Assembly (NCBI RefSeq): GCF_022378335.1
Contig: NZ_JAIQCI010000003.1
Span: forward strand, 1 to 64,000
Direction of reading: 5' to 3'
DNA from: Croceicoccus hydrothermalis
GTDB taxonomy: Bacteria > Pseudomonadota > Alphaproteobacteria > Sphingomonadales > Sphingomonadaceae
DNA length: 64,000 nt
Below the pieces are notes generated by a model. That model did not search any database. It had not been told where the DNA came from and saw only the letters and a program-made list of their open reading frames with translations. The translations under genes were made by a program, and so were the position numbers. Below, one piece after another: positions 18,830 to 25,846 of this stretch. How positions within the stretch are numbered: the first letter of the stretch is position 1; each line of letters begins with the position of its first letter.

Positions 18830-19313
18830 GATGGCCTCCTTCGGCACCGGCGAAGACATCGCCAAGCAGCGCGTCCTTGCGTTCGAGCTCATCGATGTGA
18901 TCGGAAAGCAGGCGGGCGACACGGTGCGCCGTACCCTTGGCCCAACGCGGCTTCACGTCATGAACCTGATTGCCGAGGACTCGTTCGAGTGCTGAAGGCA
19001 GTTCGCCGGAAAAGTCCTCGAAGAACTGCGCGAGGTCCGATTGCAGCCACGCAATCGCGTGATCGCCGCTACTGACGAGGAACAGCAGCAGGTGCGCATG
19101 CGGAGCGACGCCGCACGCCGCGAGAATACGCAAGGCTTCACCGAGGCTGGCCGAGCGTTCGCCGGCAAGGACGCGGCGCAAGGCATCCTTGTGGATCTGC
19201 GCGTCGCGTGCGATGTCGCAGCGTGCACGACCGCTGCCTTCGACAGCGGCCAAAAGCAGCCGCGCGAGGTCGGCGCGAACCTGTTGTTCGGCAAAGAGCG
19301 TCATGTCGGTCAT
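18822..19313 (-). CDS. Helix-turn-helix protein of the island, probable regulator
   Basis: 163 residues. A helix-turn-helix-like region covers about 31-68 (CDIARDAQIHKDALRRVLAG and ASLGEALRILAACG), as in Cro/C1-type repressors or antitoxin-like proteins. The rest is helical with no recognised domain. AAGGA is seven bases before the ATG. It is translationally coupled to the alpA gene downstream, and a GTTC-N7-GTTC site lies 73 bases upstream of its start. It could be the element repressor itself or a gene controlled by LexA. Confidence 0.65.
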   Translation of the reverse strand: MTDMTLFAEQQVRADLARLLLAAVEGSGRARCDIARDAQIHKDALRRVLAGERSASLGEALRILAACGVAPHAHLLLFLVSSGDHAIAWLQSDLAQFFEDFSGELPSALERVLGNQVHDVKPRWAKGTAHRVARLLSDHIDELERKDALLGDVFAGAEGGHRG

Positions 19314-19385
19314 CGACGAATCCTTATCTCAAGATGTGATCGACTCATCGGCTAACCGCGAAGGAAGCCTGTAGGAAAACGAAAA

Positions 19386-19402
19386 GAACATTAAGAGAAC
19401 AT
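19386..19402 (-). promoter_or_regulatory. GTTC-N7-GTTC site (LexA-box-like) before the HTH-alpA operon
   Basis: On the minus strand it reads ATGTTCTCTTAATGTTC, a direct repeat of ATGTTC with 11-base period. GTTC-N7-GTTC is the established LexA recognition pattern in Alphaproteobacteria. It differs from the site at 19609-19625 at only two of 17 positions. Confidence 0.65.
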
Positions 19403-19608
19403 AGAGGAAGGAGCGAATCGGCTTCCTTCAGTGATTCGCGCAAATTCCGGCCGCATTTGCGCGTATCACGGCACGCTTCGCTCAGATGCCGCCACAGTCG
19501 GCGCTGCTTCGCGATCAGCCTGCGCGAATCCCGGCCAGCGCACCTCCCGATGTCGCTTTTTGCTTGGTCGGCAGCCCCAAAATCCAATTCCCGATTTCCT
19601 ACAGGCAC

Positions 19609-19625
19609 ATGTTCTTTTTATGTTC
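19609..19625 (+). promoter_or_regulatory. GTTC-N7-GTTC site (LexA-box-like) before the transglycosylase operon
   Basis: ATGTTCTTTTTATGTTC, same architecture as the site at 19386-19402. It ends 34 bases before the chosen start codon, where a repressor would block transcription. It also argues against an in-frame ATG at 19609 being the start. Confidence 0.65.
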
Positions 19626-19659
19626 CATTGTGATTCGAATCAATGGAGCACCACTCGAG

Positions 19660-20244
19660 ATGACCTCTCTCAATTGTCGGACCGCGATAGCGGTCGCCTG
19701 CCTGGGGATGATCGCGACCTCCTCTCAGCAAGTCCGCGCCCAGGATTTCACCCTGTTCGAGCACGCGATCGTTCCGCCGAAGACGGACCAGCAGCCGGCT
19801 AGACAATATCTTCCTGCAATCTACCCGGCCGGGCCAGCAGACGTATCCTACCGGGAAGGCCTGTATATAGCGGCGATAGCCGAGGCTGAACGCCGTTACG
19901 GGCTTCCGACCAACCTGCTTCGTGCTCTTATCTGGGCTGAGTCCCGCTTCAATCCGATGGCTGTGAGTCCAGCTGGTGCTGCCGGGCTGGCTCAGCTTAT
20001 GCCAGCCACGGCGCGAGAACTGGGCGTCCGGAACCGTCATGACCCTCTTGCATCGATCGACGGTGGCGCCAGGTACCTTCGCGACATGTTGGACCGGTTC
20101 GACGCGGTCCACCTGGCCTTGGCTGCTTACAATGCGGGCCCTGGTGCCGTCTCCCGATCACGCGGCATTCCGAAAAATGGTGAAACGCCGCAATATGTCC
20201 GGACTGTGTTGGGACGTTGGCAAGCAATTGGTACGTACAATTGA
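19660..20244 (+). CDS. Exported lytic transglycosylase (SLT domain)
   Basis: 194 residues from the ATG at 19660, which gives a signal peptide ending VRAQD. The SLT/lysozyme-like domain (about 68-190) has the catalytic Glu94 in IWAESRFNP, then GAAGLAQLMPATA and AYNAGPGAV. Such small muramidases (VirB1/IagB type) open peptidoglycan for secretion or conjugation machines; others aid phage lysis. No type IV secretion genes lie in the window. It is first in an operon with a membrane-anchored nuclease, downstream of a LexA-like site. Confidence 0.9.
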   Translation: MTSLNCRTAIAVACLGMIATSSQQVRAQDFTLFEHAIVPPKTDQQPARQYLPAIYPAGPADVSYREGLYIAAIAEAERRYGLPTNLLRALIWAESRFNPMAVSPAGAAGLAQLMPATARELGVRNRHDPLASIDGGARYLRDMLDRFDAVHLALAAYNAGPGAVSRSRGIPKNGETPQYVRTVLGRWQAIGTYN

Positions 20245-20308
20245 CGAAACTACCTGATTTCCGGCTATTGTCTGAAATCATGTGCCGGAATGAAGACGGA
20301 CAACGCTA

Positions 20309-20860
20309 GTGAGTGAGACCCCCGGTGAGCCGTTCGACTTTCGCAAGGCGTTGAAGGCACAAAAGCGCCGGAAGCTGAGAAAGGAGATCGCATTGGGTTT
20401 GGGAGCATTCGCGATTGTATTTGCTGGAGGGATGCTGGCATTCACCTGGCCAGTCCATGATGCCAATCTTGCTAACGACGATCAGCAGCCGCAGGCTTTA
20501 TTCCAGCAAGCGAGCTCCCGACAATTCGACATCTGCGGATCGATCCGGCGCACATGCGTCGTGGATGGAGATACTTTCTGGCTTGATGGCGTGAAGATCC
20601 GCATTGCCGACATCGACACTCCCGAGATCAGCGAGCCTCGTTGCGACTATGAGTACCAACTCGGCATGCGTGCGACGCACCGCCTTGTCGAGTTGCTGAA
20701 TGCCGGGCCCTTTGAACTGAGGACCATCGGGAACAGAGATGAGGATCAGTACGGTCGCAAATTGCGGGTTGTTACGCGCGGCGGCCGCTCGCTTGGCGAT
20801 CAGCTGGTCAGCGAAGGCTTGGCGCGAACCTGGACCGGGAGACGTGAACCATGGTGCTGA
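20309..20860 (+). CDS. Membrane-anchored thermonuclease-like protein (SNase fold)
   Basis: 183 residues from a GTG start 64 bases after the transglycosylase gene. A basic N-terminus (KALKAQKRRKLRKEI) precedes one transmembrane segment (about 29-48), and a staphylococcal-nuclease domain follows outside (VVDGDTFWL, RIADIDTPE, DQYGRKLR). The equivalents of the SNase catalytic residues are visible: Arg98, Asp103, Glu106 and Arg150. Four Cys in the domain suggest periplasmic disulfides. It would cut DNA or RNA in the periplasm; whether it defends, processes or scavenges nucleic acid is unknown. Confidence 0.88.
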   Translation: MSETPGEPFDFRKALKAQKRRKLRKEIALGLGAFAIVFAGGMLAFTWPVHDANLANDDQQPQALFQQASSRQFDICGSIRRTCVVDGDTFWLDGVKIRIADIDTPEISEPRCDYEYQLGMRATHRLVELLNAGPFELRTIGNRDEDQYGRKLRVVTRGGRSLGDQLVSEGLARTWTGRREPWC

Positions 20861-21045
20861 ACCGCGACCAGGAATTGTGGGCGGTCGCGCTCTGGGTCGA
20901 AAAGAACCATGGCAAAGAGGGACCCGCGTATATCGCGCAGCAAATCGAGCGGCTATCCAACGAAGGGGACGAAGCAGGCATAGCAACGTGGAAGACTGTT
21001 GCTGAGCGCTTCGATCAGCTTAGCTGCCAAAGCCCTACGAGCTGA
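20851..21045 (+). CDS. DUF6961-like small protein
   Basis: 64 residues overlapping the nuclease gene by ten bases. The sequence QELWAVALWVEKNHG, then AYIAQQIERL and EAGIATWKTVAERFDQL, fits a short helical family common in Sphingomonadales that I recall as DUF6961. No signal or membrane segment; function unknown. Coupling to the nuclease gene suggests a shared task. Confidence 0.7.
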   Translation: MVLNRDQELWAVALWVEKNHGKEGPAYIAQQIERLSNEGDEAGIATWKTVAERFDQLSCQSPTS

Positions 21046-21056
21046 GGCTCAGCACG

Positions 21057-21161
21057 ATGCGGAATTGGCTTAAAGTCTGGGGCATCAGAATTGAGTTCGC
21101 CTTGCTCGCGTCAGTGTCCCTGATAGGGCTAATCCTGAGCCTTCGGTCCTGCATTGGCTGA
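21057..21161 (+). CDS. 34-residue single-helix membrane protein candidate
   Basis: ATG at 21057, stop at 21159. The protein begins MRNWLKVWGIRIEF and continues with one hydrophobic helix (ALLASVSLIGLILSL), ending SCIG. It starts 11 bases after the DUF6961-like gene in the same direction, with GAGG about a dozen bases upstream. Very short proteins of this type are easily missed; it might help insertion or lysis, but nothing shows this directly. Confidence 0.45.
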   Translation: MRNWLKVWGIRIEFALLASVSLIGLILSLRSCIG

Positions 21162-21181
21162 GAAAAAATTCCTTCTTCCTA

Positions 21182-22405
21182 TCAACCCTTCGCAAACTTT
21201 CCCACGATGACCTTTCCTCCTGTCCGGAGCTCATCAAGGTAGTCGCTCCACCATTGAGCCATGCGCACCCGCTCGTCCCAATGTTTGCCGCGATGGTAGA
21301 TGCCACGCACGACATTGCTGTCGCCATGTGCCAGGGCGCGCTCGATCGCATCCGGATTCCAGAGTCCCGACTCGTTCAGGAATGTCGATGCTGTCGCCCG
21401 GAGTCCGTGCGCGGTGACTTCTTCCTTCGAATATCCCATGCGACGGAATGCCGCATTGAGCGTGTTTTCACTCATAGGACGCTTGGAGCTGCGCGCAGAC
21501 GGGAAGACATAACCTTCGCGGCCGAGCATCTCGGCCAGATCAGTAAGATAGCCTCTAACCTGCTTGGAAAGCGGGACAGCATGCGCTCGACGCGCTTTCA
21601 TTTTACCGGCAGGAATTTTCCAGACCCCATCGACAAGGTCGATCTCATGCCATTCGGCGTGCCGGAGTTCGCCGGGGCGCACGAACACATGCGGCGCGAT
21701 CTGCAAAGCTAACTTCGTCACCATGTAGCCAGTGAAGTCGTCGATTGCGCGCAGCAGCCCGCCTAACTCGGTGGGCTCAAGGATGGCTGCATAATGCGTG
21801 GCTCTCGGCGTTACGAGAGCACCCTTCAGCATACTGGTCGGATCGGATTTGCAGCGGGTAGTAGCAACACCGTAGCGAAACACGCGGCCTGCGAACGAGC
21901 GGCATTTCTTCGCAGTCTCGTGCTTGCCAGTGGCTTCCAGTCGTTTGAGAGGAGCCAGGACTTCGAACGGCTCGATCTCGTTGATGGGTCTGTTCCCGAT
22001 GGCAGGCGCAAGCTTGTCGAGGAAATAATTGGCCTTGACGATCGTGCCATCGGCACGGCCATTCTGGACCATCATCTGTTCGATATACTCACGTGCGACT
22101 GCCTCGAACGTCTGTGCAGAAAGGAACTCGGCGCGGATTTTCCGCTTCCGCTTCTCAAAGGCCGGGTCGCCGCCAGAAGCAACAGTTCGTCGTGCCTCGT
22201 AGGCCACGTCTCGCGCTTGCTTGAGGCTGATTTCGGGATAGCTGCCGATGCAGAGCTTCTTTTGCGCACCGCCGATCCGGTATCGGAATCGCCAAAGCTT
22301 GCTGCCGGTCGGCGTGACCTCAACATATAGGCCGCGCTCATCGGTTACCTTGTACGGCCTATCTTTGGGCTTGAGTGCGCGGAGGCGAGTATCTGTCAGC
22401 GGCAT
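21182..22405 (-). CDS. int: P4-type tyrosine integrase of the island
   Basis: 407 residues: an N-terminal Arm DNA-binding domain (DUF4102, about 1-90; LTDTRLRALKPKDRPYKVTD), a core-binding domain (about 98-200) and a catalytic domain. Catalytic residues visible are Arg243 (RPGELR), His333-Leu-Arg in HGLRATAS (His333, Arg336), His360 and the nucleophile Tyr370 (GIYHR). It points away from the 3' end of tRNA-Leu(CAG), the usual arrangement for P4/tRNA-targeting integrases. The gene looks intact. Confidence 0.96.
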   Translation of the reverse strand: MPLTDTRLRALKPKDRPYKVTDERGLYVEVTPTGSKLWRFRYRIGGAQKKLCIGSYPEISLKQARDVAYEARRTVASGGDPAFEKRKRKIRAEFLSAQTFEAVAREYIEQMMVQNGRADGTIVKANYFLDKLAPAIGNRPINEIEPFEVLAPLKRLEATGKHETAKKCRSFAGRVFRYGVATTRCKSDPTSMLKGALVTPRATHYAAILEPTELGGLLRAIDDFTGYMVTKLALQIAPHVFVRPGELRHAEWHEIDLVDGVWKIPAGKMKARRAHAVPLSKQVRGYLTDLAEMLGREGYVFPSARSSKRPMSENTLNAAFRRMGYSKEEVTAHGLRATASTFLNESGLWNPDAIERALAHGDSNVVRGIYHRGKHWDERVRMAQWWSDYLDELRTGGKVIVGKFAKG

Positions 22406-22438
22406 GTGGGGGCCTTTTCATCTGGGCCTTTGCGAAAC

Positions 22439-22460
22439 GGCCTCAAAAGGCCCACAAAAG
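22439..22460 (+). repeat. Tandem 11-base repeat, possible integrase arm site (right copy)
   Basis: GGCCTCAAAAG followed by GCCCACAAAAG, matching 814-835 with two mismatches. It lies between the integrase start and tRNA-Leu, the expected place for arm-type sites. It overlaps an inverted repeat formed by GGGCCTTT (22424-22431) and AAAAGGCCC (22445-22453), which could also be an autoregulatory operator. Confidence 0.5.
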
Positions 22461-22552
22461 TGTCTGGAACCCCCGAGAACAGGCGGGACGATCCGGAACG
22501 ATCCAAGGGCCAAATCCCTAGGATTTCTGCGGGTTTTATAGATTATTTGGGA

Positions 22553-22567
22553 GAACGTGAGAAGAAC
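22553..22567 (-). promoter_or_regulatory. GTTC-N7-GTTC site (LexA-box-like) before the integrase gene
   Basis: On the minus strand it reads GTTCTTCTCACGTTC, the third site of this pattern in the island end. It is 148 bases before the integrase start and three bases from the tRNA 3' end. It is less like the other two than they are to each other. Confidence 0.45.
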
Positions 22568-22570
22568 AAA

Positions 22571-22657
22571 TGGTGCCCAGAAGAGGACTCGAACCTCCAC
22601 GCCCTTGCGAGCGCCAGCACCTGAAGCTGGTGCGTCTACCAATTCCGCCATCTGGGC
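22571..22657 (-). tRNA. tRNA-Leu(CAG), integration target of the island
   Basis: 87 bases including an encoded CCA. Acceptor stem GCCCAGA/TCTGGGC, anticodon stem CCAGC/GCUGG with loop UUCAGGU giving anticodon CAG, a variable arm (GCGCUCGCAAGGGCG region), and T-loop GGUUCGAGUCC. The 3' end faces the integrase gene and the gene reads as intact, so the element restored the tRNA on insertion. Confidence 0.96.
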
Positions 22658-22896
22658 ACGGGTGCAAGTCATCAGCCAAAGCGCTGTCTTGCGGGTAGGA
22701 GGGGGCCACTATCGGGGGCGGGTCGCGGTGTCAACGCAATCGTGCCGCAAAACTTCAAAAATTTTTCCGCCCCCTGTATCCACCCGTCTGCACAGCCTGC
22801 TTGCCCAACCGGCGCGCGCTGTGCCAAAGCAGGCCGCAATTGAGCGCCCCTAGTATCGCAGCGGGCGGCAAACGATCGACAGAGAAAGGGTGGGGC

Positions 22897-23889
22897 ATGG
22901 CGTCCTCCAATTTTGCGGATACGCGATATGCCGGGGCGAAAGACCCGGCGCGGCTTTCGGGGAAGCTCGTCACGCTGATCGGCGGAAGCGGGTTTTTCGG
23001 GACCCATGTCGCGCAGGATCTTCTGTCAGCCGGTGCGCGCCTTCGCATTGCGAGCCGCAATCCGGAACGCAGCCATTCGCTCAAGCCGCTGGCGAATCTG
23101 GGGCAGATTCAGTTCGCCCGGTGCAACATCACCAATGCCGACAGCGTCCGCGCCGCGGTGTCCGGCGCCGATGCGGTGGTCAATCTCGTCGGTGCGTTCG
23201 AAGGCGATCTCAACGCGATCCAGGGCGAAGGTGCGGGCCGCGTCGCGCAGATCGCGCGAGAGGCCGGCGTCATGGCGTTCGTGCATGTTTCGGCGATCGG
23301 TGCGGATGAAAATTCGCAGATCCCGTATCAGCACAGCAAGGGCGTGGGCGAACGCACCGTCCTCGAAGCCTTTCCCGATGCGACGATCCTGCGCCCCTCG
23401 ATCCTGTTTGGCGGCGATGATGAATTCCTCAACATGTTCGGCGGGCTGATCTCGAAATTCCCGGCCCTCCCCGTGTTCGCGCCCGAAGCGGAGTTGCAGC
23501 CGCTTTACGTCGACGATGCCGCCGCCGCCGTGCTGGCCGCGTTGCAGGGCAGCGATGCACATGGCGGAAAGATCTACGAAATCGCCGGGCCGGAACGGTT
23601 GAGCATGCTGGAAATCAATCGCCGCATCGCGCAGGCGCAAGGGCGCGATCCGACCTTTTTGCCGCTGCCCGACGCGGTGGGGAGGACAATGGCGAAGGTG
23701 ATGGGCGCGCTACCGGGCGGGCCGATCAATGCGGACCAGTATGCCATGCTCGCGCAGGGAAATGTGGCGAGCGGCGATAAGCCGGGACTGGACGCGCTCG
23801 GCGTCACGCCGCGCCCGATGACGCTTTACCTCGACCGCTGGATGACGCGCTTTCGCAAGCACGGGCGCTTTACCGAAACAGACAGCTGA
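22897..23889 (+). CDS. NDUFA9-like atypical SDR, NAD(P)-binding protein
   Basis: 330 residues from the ATG at 22897. A Rossmann fold with the glycine motif TLIGGSGFFGTHV (about 24-36) and later HVSAIGAD, PYQHSKGVGE and ILRPSILFGG, typical of complex I NDUFA9/YfcH-like atypical short-chain dehydrogenases. The catalytic Tyr-Lys pair of classical SDRs is replaced, as usual in this group. Possibly a complex I accessory subunit or quinone-related reductase. Confidence 0.85.
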   Translation: MASSNFADTRYAGAKDPARLSGKLVTLIGGSGFFGTHVAQDLLSAGARLRIASRNPERSHSLKPLANLGQIQFARCNITNADSVRAAVSGADAVVNLVGAFEGDLNAIQGEGAGRVAQIAREAGVMAFVHVSAIGADENSQIPYQHSKGVGERTVLEAFPDATILRPSILFGGDDEFLNMFGGLISKFPALPVFAPEAELQPLYVDDAAAAVLAALQGSDAHGGKIYEIAGPERLSMLEINRRIAQAQGRDPTFLPLPDAVGRTMAKVMGALPGGPINADQYAMLAQGNVASGDKPGLDALGVTPRPMTLYLDRWMTRFRKHGRFTETDS

Positions 23890-23918
23890 ATTGCAGGGCC
23901 GAACGGCATCGCGTTGAA

Positions 23919-23952
23919 GCCGGGATCGCGCTCAGGCCGGAATCGCGTTCAG
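23919..23952 (-). repeat. Two 17-base tandem repeats spanning the GST stop codon
   Basis: GCCGGGATCGCGCTCAG and GCCGGAATCGCGTTCAG lie side by side (plus-strand reading); a third, poorer copy precedes at 23902-23918. The second unit contains the stop codon of the GST gene. The period and placement are the same as in the larger array at dcd. Confidence 0.7.
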
Positions 23953-24620
23953 GCATTGACGTCGGAATAATGGCGCGGCGGGTGGACCCCCTCCATCCGG
24001 TCGGACAGGAGCGGCTGAAAGCTCGGCCTGCTCTTGAACACGGAATACCAGCTGCGGGCCTGTTCGTGCCCGGACCAGTTGATCCCGCCGAGGTAGTCCG
24101 CCACAGAAATTTGCGCCGCGGCGGCAAGATCGGCGAGGCTCATCGTCGGCCCGGCCAGCCAGGGGCGGTTGTCGATCAGGTAGTCGACGTAATCGAGATG
24201 TTCGTCGCATAGCCGCATCGCGGCGCGCAGGATCCGCGAATCCGGCGCCTCCTTCAACACGATGCGCTTCGTCATCCGCTCCATCGTCAACGGCGCGACC
24301 ACGTCGCCATAGAAATTTTCATCGAACAGCGCGACCAGCCTGCGAATTTCCGCCCGCCCGGTCGCGGTGCCGTTGATCATCGGGTTCTTGTCGACCGTTT
24401 CCTCGAAATATTCGGCGATCGCCTTGCTGTCGACAAGCACGATGCCCTTCTCGCTATGCCGTACGACGGGGGTGCGCCCGGTCGGGTTCATGAGATAGAA
24501 CGCCTCACGCGTGTCCCACGGGTTCTCCCGCTCCAGCGTGAAGGCGATGTTCTTCTCGCTCATCAACAGGCGCAGCTTGCGGCTGAAGGGGCACAGGGGG
24601 AATTGGTAGAGCTGCCACAT
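23949..24620 (-). CDS. Glutathione S-transferase family protein
   Basis: 223 residues. Thioredoxin-like N-terminal domain with LYQFPLCPFSRKLR (possible catalytic Cys or Ser in CPFS) and the cis-Pro motif GRTPVV, then an all-helical C-terminal domain (RPWLAGPTMSLADLAAAAQI). The start at 24620 has GGCTCCTT (AAGGAGCC on the coding strand) just upstream. Substrate unknown. Confidence 0.88.
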   Translation of the reverse strand: MWQLYQFPLCPFSRKLRLLMSEKNIAFTLERENPWDTREAFYLMNPTGRTPVVRHSEKGIVLVDSKAIAEYFEETVDKNPMINGTATGRAEIRRLVALFDENFYGDVVAPLTMERMTKRIVLKEAPDSRILRAAMRLCDEHLDYVDYLIDNRPWLAGPTMSLADLAAAAQISVADYLGGINWSGHEQARSWYSVFKSRPSFQPLLSDRMEGVHPPRHYSDVNA

Positions 24621-24766
24621 GGAAGGAGCCTTGCGCCTTTCGCGTCGGGTGAAAGCATCGATGCAATGCGAGGGGATTGACCCGATGACATGGCATCCGT
24701 CAACAACGAACACCGGGACCGGCGGTCTATTGCGCCGCATTCGGGCGATTGGGCGGGGAAAGGCGA

Positions 24767-25306
24767 ATGATGGCGGACATGTTGATGGGATGCGTGCTGG
24801 CCGGCGGGCAATCGCGCCGTTTCGGCAGCGATAAGGCGCTGGCCCTGCTCGATGGCGAAACACTGATTGACCGGGCGGTGCGGCAATTGCGGGCGTGGTG
24901 CGGCGATGTCGTGGTGGCGGGCCGTGTCGAGGCGCCCGCCACCACGGTCGCCGACTGGCCGGCGGCCGACATGGGCCCGCTCGGCGGGTTGGCGGGGGCG
25001 CTGCGCCATGCGCGCGATGGCGGTTATGGCGCGGTGCTGGCGTGCGGGGTGGACAGCGTGGGATTGCCCGCCGACACGCCGGCGCTGCTCTCGCCCGGGC
25101 CGGCATGCTTTTCGTCGCAGCCGGTCGTGGGGCTTTGGCCCGTTACGACGCTGCCGGTGCTCGAACGCTTGCTGACCGGGCCGGGGCGGAACAGTTTTGT
25201 CCATTTCGCGCAATTGTCGGGCGCGCGCATGGTCGATGCCCCCTGCCCGCCGGCCAATATCAACACGCCCGCCGACCTCGCCGATATTGGAAAGACGGTG
25301 GAGTAG
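24767..25306 (+). CDS. mobA: Molybdenum cofactor guanylyltransferase
   Basis: 179 residues; a start one codon later (24770) is equally possible. The nucleotidyltransferase signature VLAGGQSRRFGSDKA is at the N-terminus, with PLGGLAGAL and NINTPADL later, as in MobA. It joins GMP to molybdopterin for the DMSO-reductase type cofactor. That differs from the cytosine form expected for the Mo hydroxylase encoded at 31-35 kb, so it serves other enzymes. Confidence 0.9.
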   Translation: MMADMLMGCVLAGGQSRRFGSDKALALLDGETLIDRAVRQLRAWCGDVVVAGRVEAPATTVADWPAADMGPLGGLAGALRHARDGGYGAVLACGVDSVGLPADTPALLSPGPACFSSQPVVGLWPVTTLPVLERLLTGPGRNSFVHFAQLSGARMVDAPCPPANINTPADLADIGKTVE

Positions 25307-25356
25307 CGACACCAGCGCTTGTGCCGCATCGCTGCATTTGCAATGGCTGTGTCATA

Positions 25357-25839
25357 ATGGCCGACCCCCGCATCATCGACGTCACCCTGGACGAAGCGAC
25401 GATATTGTGGCGCAACCCCGATATCGAGCAGGAACGCAGGATCGCGATCTTCGACCTGATCGAGGAAAACAGCTTCAAACCGCTGCGCGCCTTCGGCAAC
25501 GGGCATGTCGGCCCGTACAGGTTGAATCTGGCCGTGGTGGACGGGCGCCTGTCGATCGAAATTTCGGACGAATCGGAAACATTGCTCGAAACGCTGCTTA
25601 TCGGGCTGGCCCGGTTTCGCCGTCCGATCCGCGATTATTTCGCCATTTGCGACAGCTATTACCAGGCGATCCGAAAGGCCAGCGCGCAGGAAATCGAAAC
25701 CATCGACATGGCGCGGCGCGGCGTCCACAACCGCGCGGCGGAATTGCTGGTCGAACGGCTAGAGGGCAAGGTGGAAACCGATTTCGCCACCGCGCGCCGT
25801 CTCTTCACGCTGATCTGCGTGTTGCACATTCGCGGTTGA
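25357..25839 (+). CDS. UPF0262 family protein
   Basis: 160 residues. Conserved blocks include RIIDVTLDEATILWRNPDIE, ERRIAIFDLIEEN, IRDYFAICDSYYQAIR and IETIDMARRGVHNRAAELL, which identify UPF0262, an alphaproteobacterial family of unknown function. No signal or membrane segment. Confidence 0.92.
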   Translation: MADPRIIDVTLDEATILWRNPDIEQERRIAIFDLIEENSFKPLRAFGNGHVGPYRLNLAVVDGRLSIEISDESETLLETLLIGLARFRRPIRDYFAICDSYYQAIRKASAQEIETIDMARRGVHNRAAELLVERLEGKVETDFATARRLFTLICVLHIRG

Positions 25840-25846
25840 GGCGCGC

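Larger units (their letters stand above)
19314..19659. promoter_or_regulatory. Divergent control region of the island mobility end
   Basis: 346 bases between the leftward HTH-alpA pair and the rightward transglycosylase operon. It holds no convincing gene and is AT-richer than its surroundings. Two near-identical operator-like sites (19386-19402 and 19609-19625) stand at its two ends, one per operon. Confidence 0.65.

Noticed and set aside
22467..22480. GAAC-N6-GAAC near the integrase start as a further LexA box
   Set aside because: The spacer is six bases instead of seven, so it does not fit the alphaproteobacterial pattern.
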